Source: Paenibacillus sp. FSL R7-0204 (GTDB lineage Bacteria > Bacillota > Bacilli > Paenibacillales > Paenibacillaceae). From it: a DNA stretch of 64,000 nucleotides. Made by a program: the position numbers and the translations under genes. A model generated the notes under the pieces. The model made no database searches, was not told the DNA's origin, and saw nothing but the letters and a program-made list of their open reading frames with translations. The stretch is taken from NCBI RefSeq assembly GCF_038002225.1, contig NZ_JBBOCA010000001.1, forward strand, positions 4,216,001 through 4,280,000, in the 5' to 3' direction. Of this stretch, positions 24,351-33,029 are shown piece after piece; the first letter of the stretch is position 1; every line of letters begins with the position of its first letter.

Positions 24351-24503
24351 GGTCCAATTGTAATCGGTTTTTCGATTACATTCGGCTCACGCGCCGCTCC
24401 CGGTCCAATTGTAATCGGTTTTTCGATTACATTCGGCTCACACGCCGCTCCCGATCCAATTGTAATCGGTTTTTCGATTACATTCGGCTCACGCGCCTCT
24501 ACA
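24351..24503 (+). repeat. 51-bp hairpin repeats, units 2-4
   Basis: Three tandem units (24351-24401, 24402-24452, 24453-24503), nearly identical; each has the stem TGTAATCG/CGATTACA with loop GTTTTT. A decayed fifth piece (CATTCGGTTTTCTCCCTACATCCG) extends to about 24550. As 51 is a multiple of 3, a frame reading RSNCNRFFDYIRLTR repeats through them, but there is no ribosome-binding site for it. Confidence 0.92.
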
Positions 24504-24602
24504 CCCGCCCATGCATTCGGTTTTCTCCCTACATCCGCCCCGCACCTAACGCCCCTCTTCTACTAACACTCTCCCTTCCCCGCATCATTCATTGAGAACA
24601 AC

Positions 24603-24643
24603 AAAAAACGTCCCCCTGCCAACAGGCAGTCAGGGACGTTCTT
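24603..24643 (-). terminator. Intrinsic terminator of the first DHA2 efflux gene
   Basis: Stem AACGTCCC.../...GGGACGTT with an inner TGCC/GGCA pair and a T6 tail on the minus strand. Confidence 0.85.
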
Positions 24644-24685
24644 TGTTAGTCTATAACGTGTGTCTTCTATAACAGCTACAGCCGA

Positions 24686-26185
24686 TTAATGCCCCATCAT
24701 CATCGCGGCATCCGTCTGCTGTTCTTCAGGAGAAGGTGCAGCGCCTGCTGGCTTCGGACGGCGCAGAATCAGACTGAGCACCACTCCGGCCACGGCGATG
24801 CAGCCCGAGAGGAAGAAGACATCCCCGAAGCCCTGTACGGCAGCGGCAAGCGGATTGCTTCCAGCCGCCATTTTACCCATATGCACGGTAATTTGGCTGG
24901 TCAGGTACCCGGTCATGCCGGCCACGGCGAACGATACCACAACCTGCTGGGCAGCGGCGGTGAGGGGGGTAACCCGGTTCACCCATTCACGCGGCGCAGA
25001 GTTCAGAACATGGGTGTTGACCGGCATCATCGAAAGGCCCATACCGAGACCCATCATCACCAGACACAGCATAATAATAGGAAGACTGGTGTCTACTGTA
25101 ACTCCTGAGAGCAGGAACAGGGCCGTAGATATAATACTGAGACCTACGAATACCAGCGGACGCGCACCGATTTTGTCAAACAGGCGGCCGCCCAGCGGCA
25201 TCCCTACTCCGGAAGCCAACGCCTGGGGAAGCAGGATGAGCCCAGTCTCAAGCGGCGTGTAATTGCGGATCTGCTGAAGATACAGCGGAACGAACAGCAT
25301 GGAGCCGAACAATGCCGCCTGTGTGACCCAAGACAGAATAATCCCGCGCGTGAAGTCCGAGGAACGGAAGACGCGCAGCTCCAGCAGCGGATGCTTTTGC
25401 AGCAGTTCAACAATGACAAAGACGATCAACGCGGCTCCGCCAACTGACAAGCCCAGGATAGCCCCGGTTGAAGTCCAGCTCTCTCCCCCGCCCTGATTAA
25501 CACCATAAGCCAGCATCGAGAACGCGAGCGGAGCCAGAATGATTCCGAAGATATCGAGGTGGGCTCTTCCCTTTTTCTCGGTCACCGGCAAATATTTAAG
25601 GCCAAGAATAATACCTACAATACCAATTGGCAGGTTAATCAGGAAAATCCAGTGCCAGCTCACATACTCCACCAGATAGCCTGCGAGGATCGGGCCAAGG
25701 GCCGGAGCCAGCAGCATTGGAATACCGAGCATCCCCATGATCGAGCCTCTGCGCTCTGCCGGAGCGAGTCTGAAGACCATCGCCATCCCGATCGGAGCGA
25801 CCATGCCGCCGCCAAGACCTTGAATGACACGGAAAAGAACCAGTTGCCCCGAAGTCTGAGCTACAGAGCATAACACAGAGCCAAGCACGAACATGGCAAT
25901 GGTCGTTAGGAACACCTGCTTGGACCCGAACCGGTCCGTCATATAGCCTGCCAGCGGAATTACAGCAGCGAGCGCAAGCGTGTAGCCGGTAATCGCCCAT
26001 TGAACAGTCTTCAGATCCGTATCGAAATATTGCACCAGATTCGGAACGGCCACATTGACTGCGGTGCTGTCCAGAATAACCATGATCATGCCGACAATAA
26101 TTGCCAGCAGCGATGGCAGTATAGCTCTCAGAGAGAACGGCGCCTCTGCGGCTGCGGTGTTACTTGGATTCATAGATTTTGACAT
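24686..26185 (-). CDS. DHA2-family MFS multidrug efflux pump (EmrB/QacA type)
   Basis: About 499 residues with 14 predicted membrane segments. The start is uncertain (ATG at 26185, GTG at 26197 or ATG at 26173; none has a strong site). Motif A-like GYMTDRFGSKQVFLTT, motif C-like GIPMLLAPALGPILAGYLVEYVSWHWIFLINLPIG, and DSTAVNVAVPNL in TM1, all typical of EmrB/QacA drug:H+ antiporters. Downstream of and co-oriented with a TetR gene (30-bp gap), which presumably represses the pair. Confidence 0.92.
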   Translation of the reverse strand: MSKSMNPSNTAAAEAPFSLRAILPSLLAIIVGMIMVILDSTAVNVAVPNLVQYFDTDLKTVQWAITGYTLALAAVIPLAGYMTDRFGSKQVFLTTIAMFVLGSVLCSVAQTSGQLVLFRVIQGLGGGMVAPIGMAMVFRLAPAERRGSIMGMLGIPMLLAPALGPILAGYLVEYVSWHWIFLINLPIGIVGIILGLKYLPVTEKKGRAHLDIFGIILAPLAFSMLAYGVNQGGGESWTSTGAILGLSVGGAALIVFVIVELLQKHPLLELRVFRSSDFTRGIILSWVTQAALFGSMLFVPLYLQQIRNYTPLETGLILLPQALASGVGMPLGGRLFDKIGARPLVFVGLSIISTALFLLSGVTVDTSLPIIMLCLVMMGLGMGLSMMPVNTHVLNSAPREWVNRVTPLTAAAQQVVVSFAVAGMTGYLTSQITVHMGKMAAGSNPLAAAVQGFGDVFFLSGCIAVAGVVLSLILRRPKPAGAAPSPEEQQTDAAMMMGH

Positions 26186-26215
26186 TCTCTTGTCCACTCT
26201 TTTCTCTATTTATGA

Positions 26216-26839
26216 TTAGTTATACTTGTGAAAATACAGCTCAAACAACCCTTCAATCTGCTCCTCCAGCGGGGCCAGCTTGAAGATTTGCTGAAGATCC
26301 TCACGCTCCTTCGGGAGACTGCTCACCATAATCACCGGAAATACGATAGCCCCATAGATCTGCATTGTCATTGTCATCAGCTTGTCACGGTCCTGCTCTC
26401 CGGTAATCTCAGATAGTGCGTCAAGAATCCGTTCAATTCTCATCAGCTTGGAATATTTCGCATATTCATCGTGAGAGCCCATAATATGGTGTCTCTGATC
26501 CAGCATCTGCCGGGCCATCCCGGGATAACGGCTAAGATTTATAATATAACGCGTGAAAAATAGCTTCATACGCTCCTTCGGCGGCAGCGAAGTATCCTCC
26601 AGTGCCTTAAAAGCATCGTCAAAGGTCGCCACGAGCTGCTTCACAGCATCGCCGAACAGCTTCTCCTTGGAGCCGTAGTGGTAATTCACCAGTGCCAGAT
26701 TGGTCTCAGCTCTTGCCGCGATACTGCGTAATGTAATGCAGCGGAATCCATCCTCGCGGATCAGCGCAACCGTGGCATCGAGGATCAGTTGCTTCGTATC
26801 TTTATCTGAAGAATCAGCCTTGTTGCCCAATTTAACCAT
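26216..26839 (-). CDS. TetR/AcrR-family regulator of the efflux gene
   Basis: 207 residues. N-terminal helix-turn-helix: TKQLILDATVALIREDGFRCITLRSIAARAETNLALVNYHYGSKEKLF. The C-terminal ligand domain is of the CecR/YbhY-like type (ARQMLDQRHHIMG...). First gene of the two-gene operon with the DHA2 pump. AGGAGGGCG precedes ATG at a rather long spacing (15 bases). AT-rich upstream stretch with ATCATTGATCTAATCAACGAT may hold the operator. Confidence 0.9.
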   Translation of the reverse strand: MVKLGNKADSSDKDTKQLILDATVALIREDGFRCITLRSIAARAETNLALVNYHYGSKEKLFGDAVKQLVATFDDAFKALEDTSLPPKERMKLFFTRYIINLSRYPGMARQMLDQRHHIMGSHDEYAKYSKLMRIERILDALSEITGEQDRDKLMTMTMQIYGAIVFPVIMVSSLPKEREDLQQIFKLAPLEEQIEGLFELYFHKYN

Positions 26840-26961
26840 AATACAGGTTGTCGCCCTCCTCTGTCACAGAATCTTAATCATTGATCTAATCAACGATTTA
26901 AACATTGTTTAATTCGAATTTAAAATTACTCTCTTTCCGGCATTCTGTCAATAGAAATATA

Positions 26962-27007
26962 AAGGGAGAATTCCTACAGCTATACTTAAGCCGTGGAATT
27001 CTCCCTT
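26962..27007 (-). terminator. Intrinsic terminator of the stalk-protein gene
   Basis: AAGGGAGAATTCC/GGAATTCTCCCTT, a 13-bp perfect stem, with TTTATA after it on the minus strand; palindromic ends could also stop the other strand. Confidence 0.88.
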
Positions 27008-27034
27008 GGAAGTGAAGTTATGTCTTATGTGAAC

Positions 27035-27811
27035 CTAGGATTGGGCCGGGCTGGCCAATACTTCACTGGCTGCCTGAACCGGCGTTAGAGTCAGCTTGGT
27101 GAGCTTGCCGGAAGCGCCTAGTTCCAGAGTCAGTACGGCCTCCGCTTTGGTGAATGACAATACGCTCACAATCGTCATTACTCCAGCCTGCTGTGTGCTT
27201 GTGGTCGATTTCACTCCGAGGTAACTGCCTGCCGCCGTGTTAATTCCTTCCCAGCTCTGCTGGAGCGCCGGAAGAGCAGCGGGTTCCGCATCATTGGCGT
27301 AATACCGCTCCTTCAGCGCCGGATAGTTACCGGTTGCCAGCAGACCTGCTACGGCACCAGCCATTACCTCGGGTGTGTATACGTCAACCTGGCCTGTAGC
27401 CGGATTATAGGAAGTGACTAACCCGATTGCTGCAAAAAAAGACAGCGGTGCGTACGCCTTTTTTTGTTTTAACTCAAAGCCGCCTGTAAACGGTACCTTA
27501 TTCTTTCCGTCCAGCACAAGCTCCTGACCGGACAGTCTGAACTGAACGCTCTCCTGGAACCGTTCCAGCAGGAATGTCCCGGTAGCTCCACTGAAGGTGA
27601 CCTTATACTTGAGAGCTTCTACCGTCTCACGTAGCGGAAGCATGGCATCCGGTCCGTCTGTATAAGCCGATGCCCCAGCCGTCTGCAATTCCTGACCGTT
27701 CACGATAATCCTCAAGCTGCCGGCGGCACTAACGTTATCACTGGTCAATACACCTGCTCCTGCTGCAAATAACATTACACTAAGGAATACGGCTGCGATT
27801 TTTTTGAACAA
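27035..27811 (-). CDS. Secreted copper-amine-oxidase-N ('stalk') domain protein
   Basis: 258 residues from a TTG start with GAGAGGTGGG upstream. Signal peptide at 1-29 (FLSVMLFAAGAGVLTSDNVSA, cut before AGS). Then a copper amine oxidase N-terminal-like domain: LRIIVNGQELQ..., AMLPLRETVEALKYKV, VPFTGGFELKQKKAYAPLSFFAAIG. A C-terminal region with no recognised fold follows. The domain is found repeatedly in secreted Paenibacillus proteins, probably as a wall- or sugar-binding stalk; no copper enzyme activity is implied. Confidence 0.82.
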   Translation of the reverse strand: MFKKIAAVFLSVMLFAAGAGVLTSDNVSAAGSLRIIVNGQELQTAGASAYTDGPDAMLPLRETVEALKYKVTFSGATGTFLLERFQESVQFRLSGQELVLDGKNKVPFTGGFELKQKKAYAPLSFFAAIGLVTSYNPATGQVDVYTPEVMAGAVAGLLATGNYPALKERYYANDAEPAALPALQQSWEGINTAAGSYLGVKSTTSTQQAGVMTIVSVLSFTKAEAVLTLELGASGKLTKLTLTPVQAASEVLASPAQS

Positions 27812-27909
27812 ATCGATCCCACCTCTCCTGTATTACAATATTATGCACGCATGCTTCAGAGATTAACCTTACATTATCCATTAACCGTTCTGTACAGCTT
27901 TGAACAGCC

Positions 27910-28677
27910 CTACTCCACTTTGAAGTTGAAATATTGCTTCGGGTAAGGCTCCTTGATCAGTGTGAAATGCCACCATTCCTTGGTGTACGGCTTGAAGCCC
28001 TGCTTCGTCATCGCATCCTTCAGAATCTTGCGGCTCTCATGCTGGGTGCTGCTGATGAGCGTCGTATTATAGTAAGAGATTTCACCGAAAAAATCATAAG
28101 GGCTGCCCATATCCACCAGCTTGCCTGTACTTTTGCAGGCCAGGGTCAGGTCAATCGTGCTGCCCCGGGAATGCCCCGATTTCTTGGCGATGAAGCCCAG
28201 CTTGAACAGATTGCGCTTGTCCAGCTTCGGATAATACTGCGGCTTCATCTTCAGATCACCGGCATCCTGCGACCAGCGCACGAAGTGGTTGACGGCTTGC
28301 TGCGGACGGTAAGCGTCATAGATTCTCAGGATATAGCCCTTCTGCTCCAGATCCTCGCTAACCTTCTTCAGCGCAGCAGCGGCAGTCTTTGAGAAGATCG
28401 CCAGCGGTGCCTTATACCCGTCCACTCTGGTGCCGGTAAAATTATTCTCACTATAATAACGGATCTCATATTGCGCCGAGGGAATAACCTCATCCAGATA
28501 GACAAAACCGCCGGGGAGATTGTTTTTCTTCACAATTGTACTTGATGTAATCGGTATCTCTGGAGTCACGGGTGCTGCTGTAGCTGTTGTCATGACACCC
28601 AGAAGCACAGCCCCGCTTACAATCATTGCACCTAACAGTAATCCGAGTTTTGTGCCTGTATACCGCAGCTTGTTCAC
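27910..28677 (-). CDS. VanX-like D-alanyl-D-alanine dipeptidase (peptidase M15D)
   Basis: 255 residues from GTG (AGGTGAG upstream). N-terminal signal/anchor (LGLLLGAMIVSGAVLLGVMTTATAA). M15D motifs: RIYDAYRPQQAVNHF (Arg), SGHSRGSTIDLTLA with His and Asp zinc ligands, and KEWWHFTL with catalytic Glu and ligand His. It would cleave D-Ala-D-Ala or related dipeptides outside the membrane, so recycling is likelier than vancomycin resistance; no vanHA genes are near. Co-oriented with the stalk-protein gene. Confidence 0.9.
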   Translation of the reverse strand: MNKLRYTGTKLGLLLGAMIVSGAVLLGVMTTATAAPVTPEIPITSSTIVKKNNLPGGFVYLDEVIPSAQYEIRYYSENNFTGTRVDGYKAPLAIFSKTAAAALKKVSEDLEQKGYILRIYDAYRPQQAVNHFVRWSQDAGDLKMKPQYYPKLDKRNLFKLGFIAKKSGHSRGSTIDLTLACKSTGKLVDMGSPYDFFGEISYYNTTLISSTQHESRKILKDAMTKQGFKPYTKEWWHFTLIKEPYPKQYFNFKVE

Positions 28678-28746
28678 AATGCTTACTTCTCACCTGCCTC
28701 ATCCCATATTTACCCTTTCAGTATACGGTGCAGCCCCAGGGAGCGT

Positions 28747-30072
28747 CTATAGAGAAGATGGAGCTTGACCCGCTGGGAGCATATCTTTACGCCGGTAAAT
28801 CCCCATTAACAGCCCGGCAGCAGCGAATTCAATGAAAACATGCTGGCCGTAGCTCAGGAACGGGAACGGTAGAGACACAAGCGGCATTCTGCCGCTGAGT
28901 ATAGACAAGCCATACAGCAAGCGGATCGAGAGCATCAGCGTCACCGCAAAGATCAGCATCCGGCCGTAAGTGTCGCTTACCGCGCGGGCATAGGAAAACA
29001 TTTTGAGTACAAACCAACAGGTTAACACAAGGAGTAGTAGACCTCCGGCCCAGCCGAAGGTTTGAATCAGCACCACGGGAAACAGATCCGTATATGGATA
29101 AATCAACCCGTTACCTGCTCCATCGAACCCCTGGCCCTTCCAGCCGGCGGAGGTAAGCGTACCCTGTATGATCCGATTAATATAGCCTGCACCTGTCACT
29201 ACATCATGGAAATAGAAGGCATCAATGTTCCGGTCACTCAAATGAAGTTGACTCCAAACATATAGGACAATGCCTGATACACTGCTTACAACAACAACCA
29301 TAACTCTTACCCAACGCCGGGTAATCCTTATATATAATGGTAAAGCAACAACCAGATATACAACCAGTTCGGCAAAAGAAGGGATAAGAATATAAATGAC
29401 CGCAGGCAGCAGCAGCACGCAAAACTCCACCCAACTCCTCAGTCGTCCGCCCGTAGTATTCTGCACACTTGGTCTTTTCCAAATTCCTGCTAACGCTACA
29501 ACGAAGAGATAGGGACTGCAACCGATCAGATCAAAGGGGAATCCCAGAATAGAAACATATCGCCTGCTGCCATTCATCATCTCTGGACCGAGCCACAGAC
29601 TGACAGCAATCATAAGTAGCGCTCCGCCATAGATAAAGCCTGAGGCCCGCTGCAATTGCTTGAAATTGATGAAGAACATTCCGGTCATGGCTATAAGACC
29701 AAGGATGATAAAGACAGATTGACGCAACATTAGAGCATTAGGAATAAGATCCTCAGTGAACCCCGCTTCCACAGCTGCCATCCCCAGCAGACTTACCGCC
29801 GACAACAATACTACACCGGCCAGCAGCCCCCAGGGAATGCGCGGTTTATGAATCTGGTGCAGCTCTCTGCCTACGGCCTGCGGGTCTCCCATTTGCGCGA
29901 TCGCATACCGCTGTGCCTCTTCTTCGGGAGCACCAAGCTCCAGCCGCTCCGACACCAGGTCTGTGAAGTGTCCGCTAAGCTCGTCCCGAATTTCACTGTG
30001 CATCCCTTTGGCTCTAACCTCTGCGCATACTGTATCCAGATAACGCTCCAGTTCCATCTTACTCTGCTCCAT
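28747..30072 (-). CDS. FtsW/RodA/SpoVE-like SEDS protein with N-terminal HAAS domain
   Basis: 441 residues. The N-terminal 75 residues (KMELERYLDTVCAEVRAKGMHSEIRDELSGHFTDLVSERLELGAPEEEAQRYAIAQMGDP) are a HAAS/permease-prefix domain found in PadR-controlled operons. About ten membrane segments of the SEDS fold follow, with the TDLFPVVLIQTFGW segment and SLPFPFLSYGQHVFIEFAAAGLLMGI near the C-terminus. The acidic residue usual in the TDFIFAxxxEE motif of SEDS glycosyltransferases is not seen, so catalysis is doubtful. The ATG overlaps the padR stop (TGATG), so they are translationally coupled. Confidence 0.85.
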   Translation of the reverse strand: MEQSKMELERYLDTVCAEVRAKGMHSEIRDELSGHFTDLVSERLELGAPEEEAQRYAIAQMGDPQAVGRELHQIHKPRIPWGLLAGVVLLSAVSLLGMAAVEAGFTEDLIPNALMLRQSVFIILGLIAMTGMFFINFKQLQRASGFIYGGALLMIAVSLWLGPEMMNGSRRYVSILGFPFDLIGCSPYLFVVALAGIWKRPSVQNTTGGRLRSWVEFCVLLLPAVIYILIPSFAELVVYLVVALPLYIRITRRWVRVMVVVVSSVSGIVLYVWSQLHLSDRNIDAFYFHDVVTGAGYINRIIQGTLTSAGWKGQGFDGAGNGLIYPYTDLFPVVLIQTFGWAGGLLLLVLTCWFVLKMFSYARAVSDTYGRMLIFAVTLMLSIRLLYGLSILSGRMPLVSLPFPFLSYGQHVFIEFAAAGLLMGIYRRKDMLPAGQAPSSL

Positions 30073-30404
30073 CAGCCGCTCCCCTCCCCCAGAACGGTAT
30101 CCATAGCACCCTTGAACAGCGCCCATTCTGCCTTCTTCTCCTGAAGCTTGTGCCTGCCCTCATCCAGTAGCCGGTAATACTTACGTCTGCGTCCGTCTAC
30201 CTCCATCCAATACGCTTCCACCCAGCGTTCACTCTCCATCGCATGAAGAATCGGGTAGAGCGTACCCTCCTTCAGGGCAAAAACTCCCTGCGAGCGCTGC
30301 TCCAGCTCCTTAATCAGCTCATACCCATACAGCGGCCTGTCCAGCAGCAGAGTGAGGATCATCGTCCCCGTGCTCCCCTTCAGCATTTCTTTGCTGACCT
30401 TCAT
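30072..30404 (-). CDS. PadR-family transcriptional regulator
   Basis: 110 residues from the ATG 8 bases after AGGAGGA; upstream in-frame starts lack a site. Winged helix of PadR type: TMILTLLLDRPLYGYELIKELEQRS..., ALKEGTLYPILHAMESERWVEAYW, DGRRRKYYRLLDEG. Autorepressor of its operon in this family; here it precedes and overlaps the HAAS-SEDS gene by one base. Confidence 0.93.
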   Translation of the reverse strand: MKVSKEMLKGSTGTMILTLLLDRPLYGYELIKELEQRSQGVFALKEGTLYPILHAMESERWVEAYWMEVDGRRRKYYRLLDEGRHKLQEKKAEWALFKGAMDTVLGEGSG

Positions 30405-30523
30405 CGGCATTTCCTCCTGTTTGTTTCGCCTATACATCGTTAATCTATGCTTAATATACAGTATTAACCAAATGAAGTCCAGCCTTTCCGACATCCGCCT
30501 CCATACATTAACACGCACAAAAA

Positions 30524-30567
30524 AACCTCTCCCGCCAAATGATTGCCCATTTTAGCAAGGAGAGGTT
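30524..30567 (-). terminator. Intrinsic terminator of the second DHA2 efflux gene
   Basis: AACCTCTCC/GGAGAGGTT stem with T7 on the minus strand just after the stem. Confidence 0.88.
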
Positions 30568-30587
30568 GTTATTCAATTCCATGGTAA

Positions 30588-32054
30588 TTAATGCATAGAA
30601 GCCTGAGTCTTGTGCGAAACGATGACACGCTTAAGGAAGAACGCAATCACCAGACCTATAATAGCCATGACCATCCCGAAGATGAAGGCATTCTGCACTC
30701 CATGAGTGAAGGCAGCGCCTATGTTCAGCGGATCAGCCGGGTTAGTGACGGTCTGCATGTAGCTTTTGGAGCCGGAGGTCATGATGCTTACCGCCAGCGC
30801 TGTACCTATCGCACCCGCCACCTGCTGGAGTGTATTCATAATGGCAGTACCATGCGGGTAGTATTCTAGCGGAAGCTGATTGATACCATTCGTCTGTGCA
30901 GGCATCATAATCATGGAGATTCCGATCATCAGCACACTGTGAAGCACGATCACGAAGACAACGGTCGAAGTAGCTGTAATTCCCGAGAAGAACCACAAGG
31001 AGACGGCGACGAGCGCCAGTCCTGGGATCACCAGCCATTTCGGACCGTATTTGTCGAACAGACGTCCCATCACCGGCGACATCAGACCGTTGATGATTCC
31101 GCCCGGCAGCAGCAGTAATCCTGCCTTGAAGGCTGAATACCCTTGTCCCTGCTGCAGATACATAGGAAGAATCAGCATCGAGGAGAGAATAACCATCATA
31201 CAGATGAAGACCATCAGTACCCCAACCACGAACATCGGGAACTTGAAGGCGCGCAGATCAATCATTGGCTGCTTCATCGTCAACTGGCGGATACAGAACA
31301 GAATAAGGGCAATCGCACCGATCACGATGGCGATAATAACCTTTGGACTTCCCCAGCCTTCTGCTTCACCAGCACTGCTGAAGCCGTAGACAATACCGCC
31401 GAAGCCGAAGGAGGACAGAATAATGGACAGGACATCAATCTTAGGTTTTGTCACTTCCGTGACGTTCTGCATGAAGAGAATTCCGCTAATTAGAGCCATT
31501 ACCAGGAACGGCAGGGACAGCCAGAAGATCCAGTGCCAGCTCAAGCTCTCAATCAGCAAACCGGCAATCGTAGGTCCAATCGCTGGAGCTACCATGATTA
31601 CCAAGCCGATAAGCCCCATCGCCGCCCCTCTTTTCTCAGCGGGAATGATGATTAGAATCGTATTGAACATCAGCGGCAGCAGCAGCGCGGTTCCCATCGC
31701 CTGCACCACTCTCGCAGTGAGCAGAAACTCGAAATTCGGCGACATCGCTGCAAGAAACGTGCCCAGAATGGAGAAGCATAGGGCAGCGACGAACAGCTGT
31801 CTTGTGGTGAACCACTGCAGAAGCATCCCGGAGATCGGAACCAGAATGCCCAGCGTCAGCAGATAGGCCGTAGTCAGCCATTGCGCCGTCGATGGTGTAA
31901 TTTGCAGGACATTCATAAGATCACTTAAAGCTACATTTAGGGCGGTCTCACTGAACATGCCGATGAAGCCGGCAATCAGCAGGGAGATCAGAATGGGTAA
32001 AGTCTTGAATTGCCGGGGGGTGCTTGACCCCTTGTCAGTCATAGTTGCGTTCAC
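30588..32054 (-). CDS. DHA2-family MFS multidrug efflux pump
   Basis: 488 residues from GTG, well placed 7 bases after AGGAGGA. 14 membrane segments; TM1 with SETALNVALSDL, motif C region VMVAPAIGPTIAGLLIESLSWHWIFWLSLPF. EmrB/LmrB type drug antiporter. A second TetR + DHA2 cassette within 6 kb of the first, same strand and order, but the proteins are clearly diverged. Confidence 0.92.
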   Translation of the reverse strand: MNATMTDKGSSTPRQFKTLPILISLLIAGFIGMFSETALNVALSDLMNVLQITPSTAQWLTTAYLLTLGILVPISGMLLQWFTTRQLFVAALCFSILGTFLAAMSPNFEFLLTARVVQAMGTALLLPLMFNTILIIIPAEKRGAAMGLIGLVIMVAPAIGPTIAGLLIESLSWHWIFWLSLPFLVMALISGILFMQNVTEVTKPKIDVLSIILSSFGFGGIVYGFSSAGEAEGWGSPKVIIAIVIGAIALILFCIRQLTMKQPMIDLRAFKFPMFVVGVLMVFICMMVILSSMLILPMYLQQGQGYSAFKAGLLLLPGGIINGLMSPVMGRLFDKYGPKWLVIPGLALVAVSLWFFSGITATSTVVFVIVLHSVLMIGISMIMMPAQTNGINQLPLEYYPHGTAIMNTLQQVAGAIGTALAVSIMTSGSKSYMQTVTNPADPLNIGAAFTHGVQNAFIFGMVMAIIGLVIAFFLKRVIVSHKTQASMH

Positions 32055-32108
32055 TCTCGTATCCTCCTGGTATCTGTGTATATCTCTCTATGGTCTTGCG
32101 TATTACGG

Positions 32109-32678
32109 TTAAGCCAATATTGCCGGAATGCACTCTGCCGCTGCTTCCAGCGGTTGAATATTTCTGCAGGTCAACGCCTGCAGCAGCGCTCCCTCGAACA
32201 AGGAGACCACCACCGAAGCTTTGCGCTCTGCCGTTTCCTCCTGTACCCCCTCCCGGATCAGACGCTTCGCAATAATATCCTGCCAATCCCTGAAGACACA
32301 CTGGCAAGCAGTGCGCAGCTCATGGCTGACACAGGAGGTCTCCACGGCTACCCAGAAACTGAACGGAACCAGTCCTTCAAAAGAGGACTTCTCCGCCTCA
32401 TTTGCCATAGACATGATGAAATTCTGCACAGCCTGAGCCGGTGCCGCTTCACCCTCCATGTAATGGCGCAATAAACGGGCTACCTCTTCACTAGTCCGGT
32501 TAATGCAGGTCAGGGCCAGCTCCTCTTTGCCGTGGGGGAAATAATAATACAAGGAGCCCTTGGGCGATTCGCTGTCCTTGATGATCTGATTCAGTCCGGT
32601 AGCATGGTACCCCTGTGTAAAAAACAATCTGGAAGCCGTATCTACAATGGCCTCGCGTGCATTAGGCTTGTTCGACAA
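32109..32678 (-). CDS. TetR/AcrR-family regulator
   Basis: 189 residues from TTG (AAGGAAG 8 bases upstream). Helix-turn-helix: AREAIVDTASRLFFTQGYHATGLNQIIKDSESPKGSLYYYFPHGKEEL. The C-terminal domain is of the LmrA/YxaF type (SFEGLVPFSFWVAVETSCVSHELRTACQCVFRDWQDIIAKRL). In Bacillus, LmrA-type repressors control the adjacent LmrB pump; the order here (regulator then pump, 54-bp gap) is the same. Confidence 0.9.
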   Translation of the reverse strand: MSNKPNAREAIVDTASRLFFTQGYHATGLNQIIKDSESPKGSLYYYFPHGKEELALTCINRTSEEVARLLRHYMEGEAAPAQAVQNFIMSMANEAEKSSFEGLVPFSFWVAVETSCVSHELRTACQCVFRDWQDIIAKRLIREGVQEETAERKASVVVSLFEGALLQALTCRNIQPLEAAAECIPAILA

Positions 32679-33029
32679 GCTCTACACTTCCTTATCTTGA
32701 CGATCCAACGATTATAACAATTGGTCTACATAATAAAACCACAAAAAAACTGCTCCTGTCAATGGATAATAATTTTAAATTTTGGCAGGGGCTTAGCGTA
32801 TATTGACGGTAAACTGTCGGCGAACCTCCAGAAAACAAATTCAAAAGCGAATCGCGCAGTTTCTGTATGGTATTTTCGCATTTCACCAGTCGGTGACATC
32901 ATCATTTAGGGATAGGTTTCATATTAATAATCAAGAACCCTTAACAATCTGGCCAAGTCAACCACACGGATTGTTCAAGCTTAGGAAGAAGACGAAGAAT
33001 AATCTCTCATGCGGAAAGGAGGTATACAG
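32679..33029. other. AT-rich spacer upstream of the lipase pair
   Basis: 350 bp without a gene. It separates the divergent tetR and lipase genes. T/A-rich and low in GC compared with neighbours. Several weak promoter-like hexamers; nothing firm apart from the lipase ribosome-binding site AAAGGAGG at its end. Confidence 0.5.

Noticed and set aside
24341..24595. 84-codon open frame with a 17-residue repeat (RSNCNRFFDYIRLTR)
   Set aside because: Created by the 51-bp repeats; no ribosome-binding site, begins in the IS flank, and the same text is better explained by a DNA or RNA hairpin repeat.
27910..28677. Vancomycin-resistance locus
   Set aside because: The VanX-like protein has an export signal and there is no vanH or vanA-type ligase nearby, so wall recycling is likelier.
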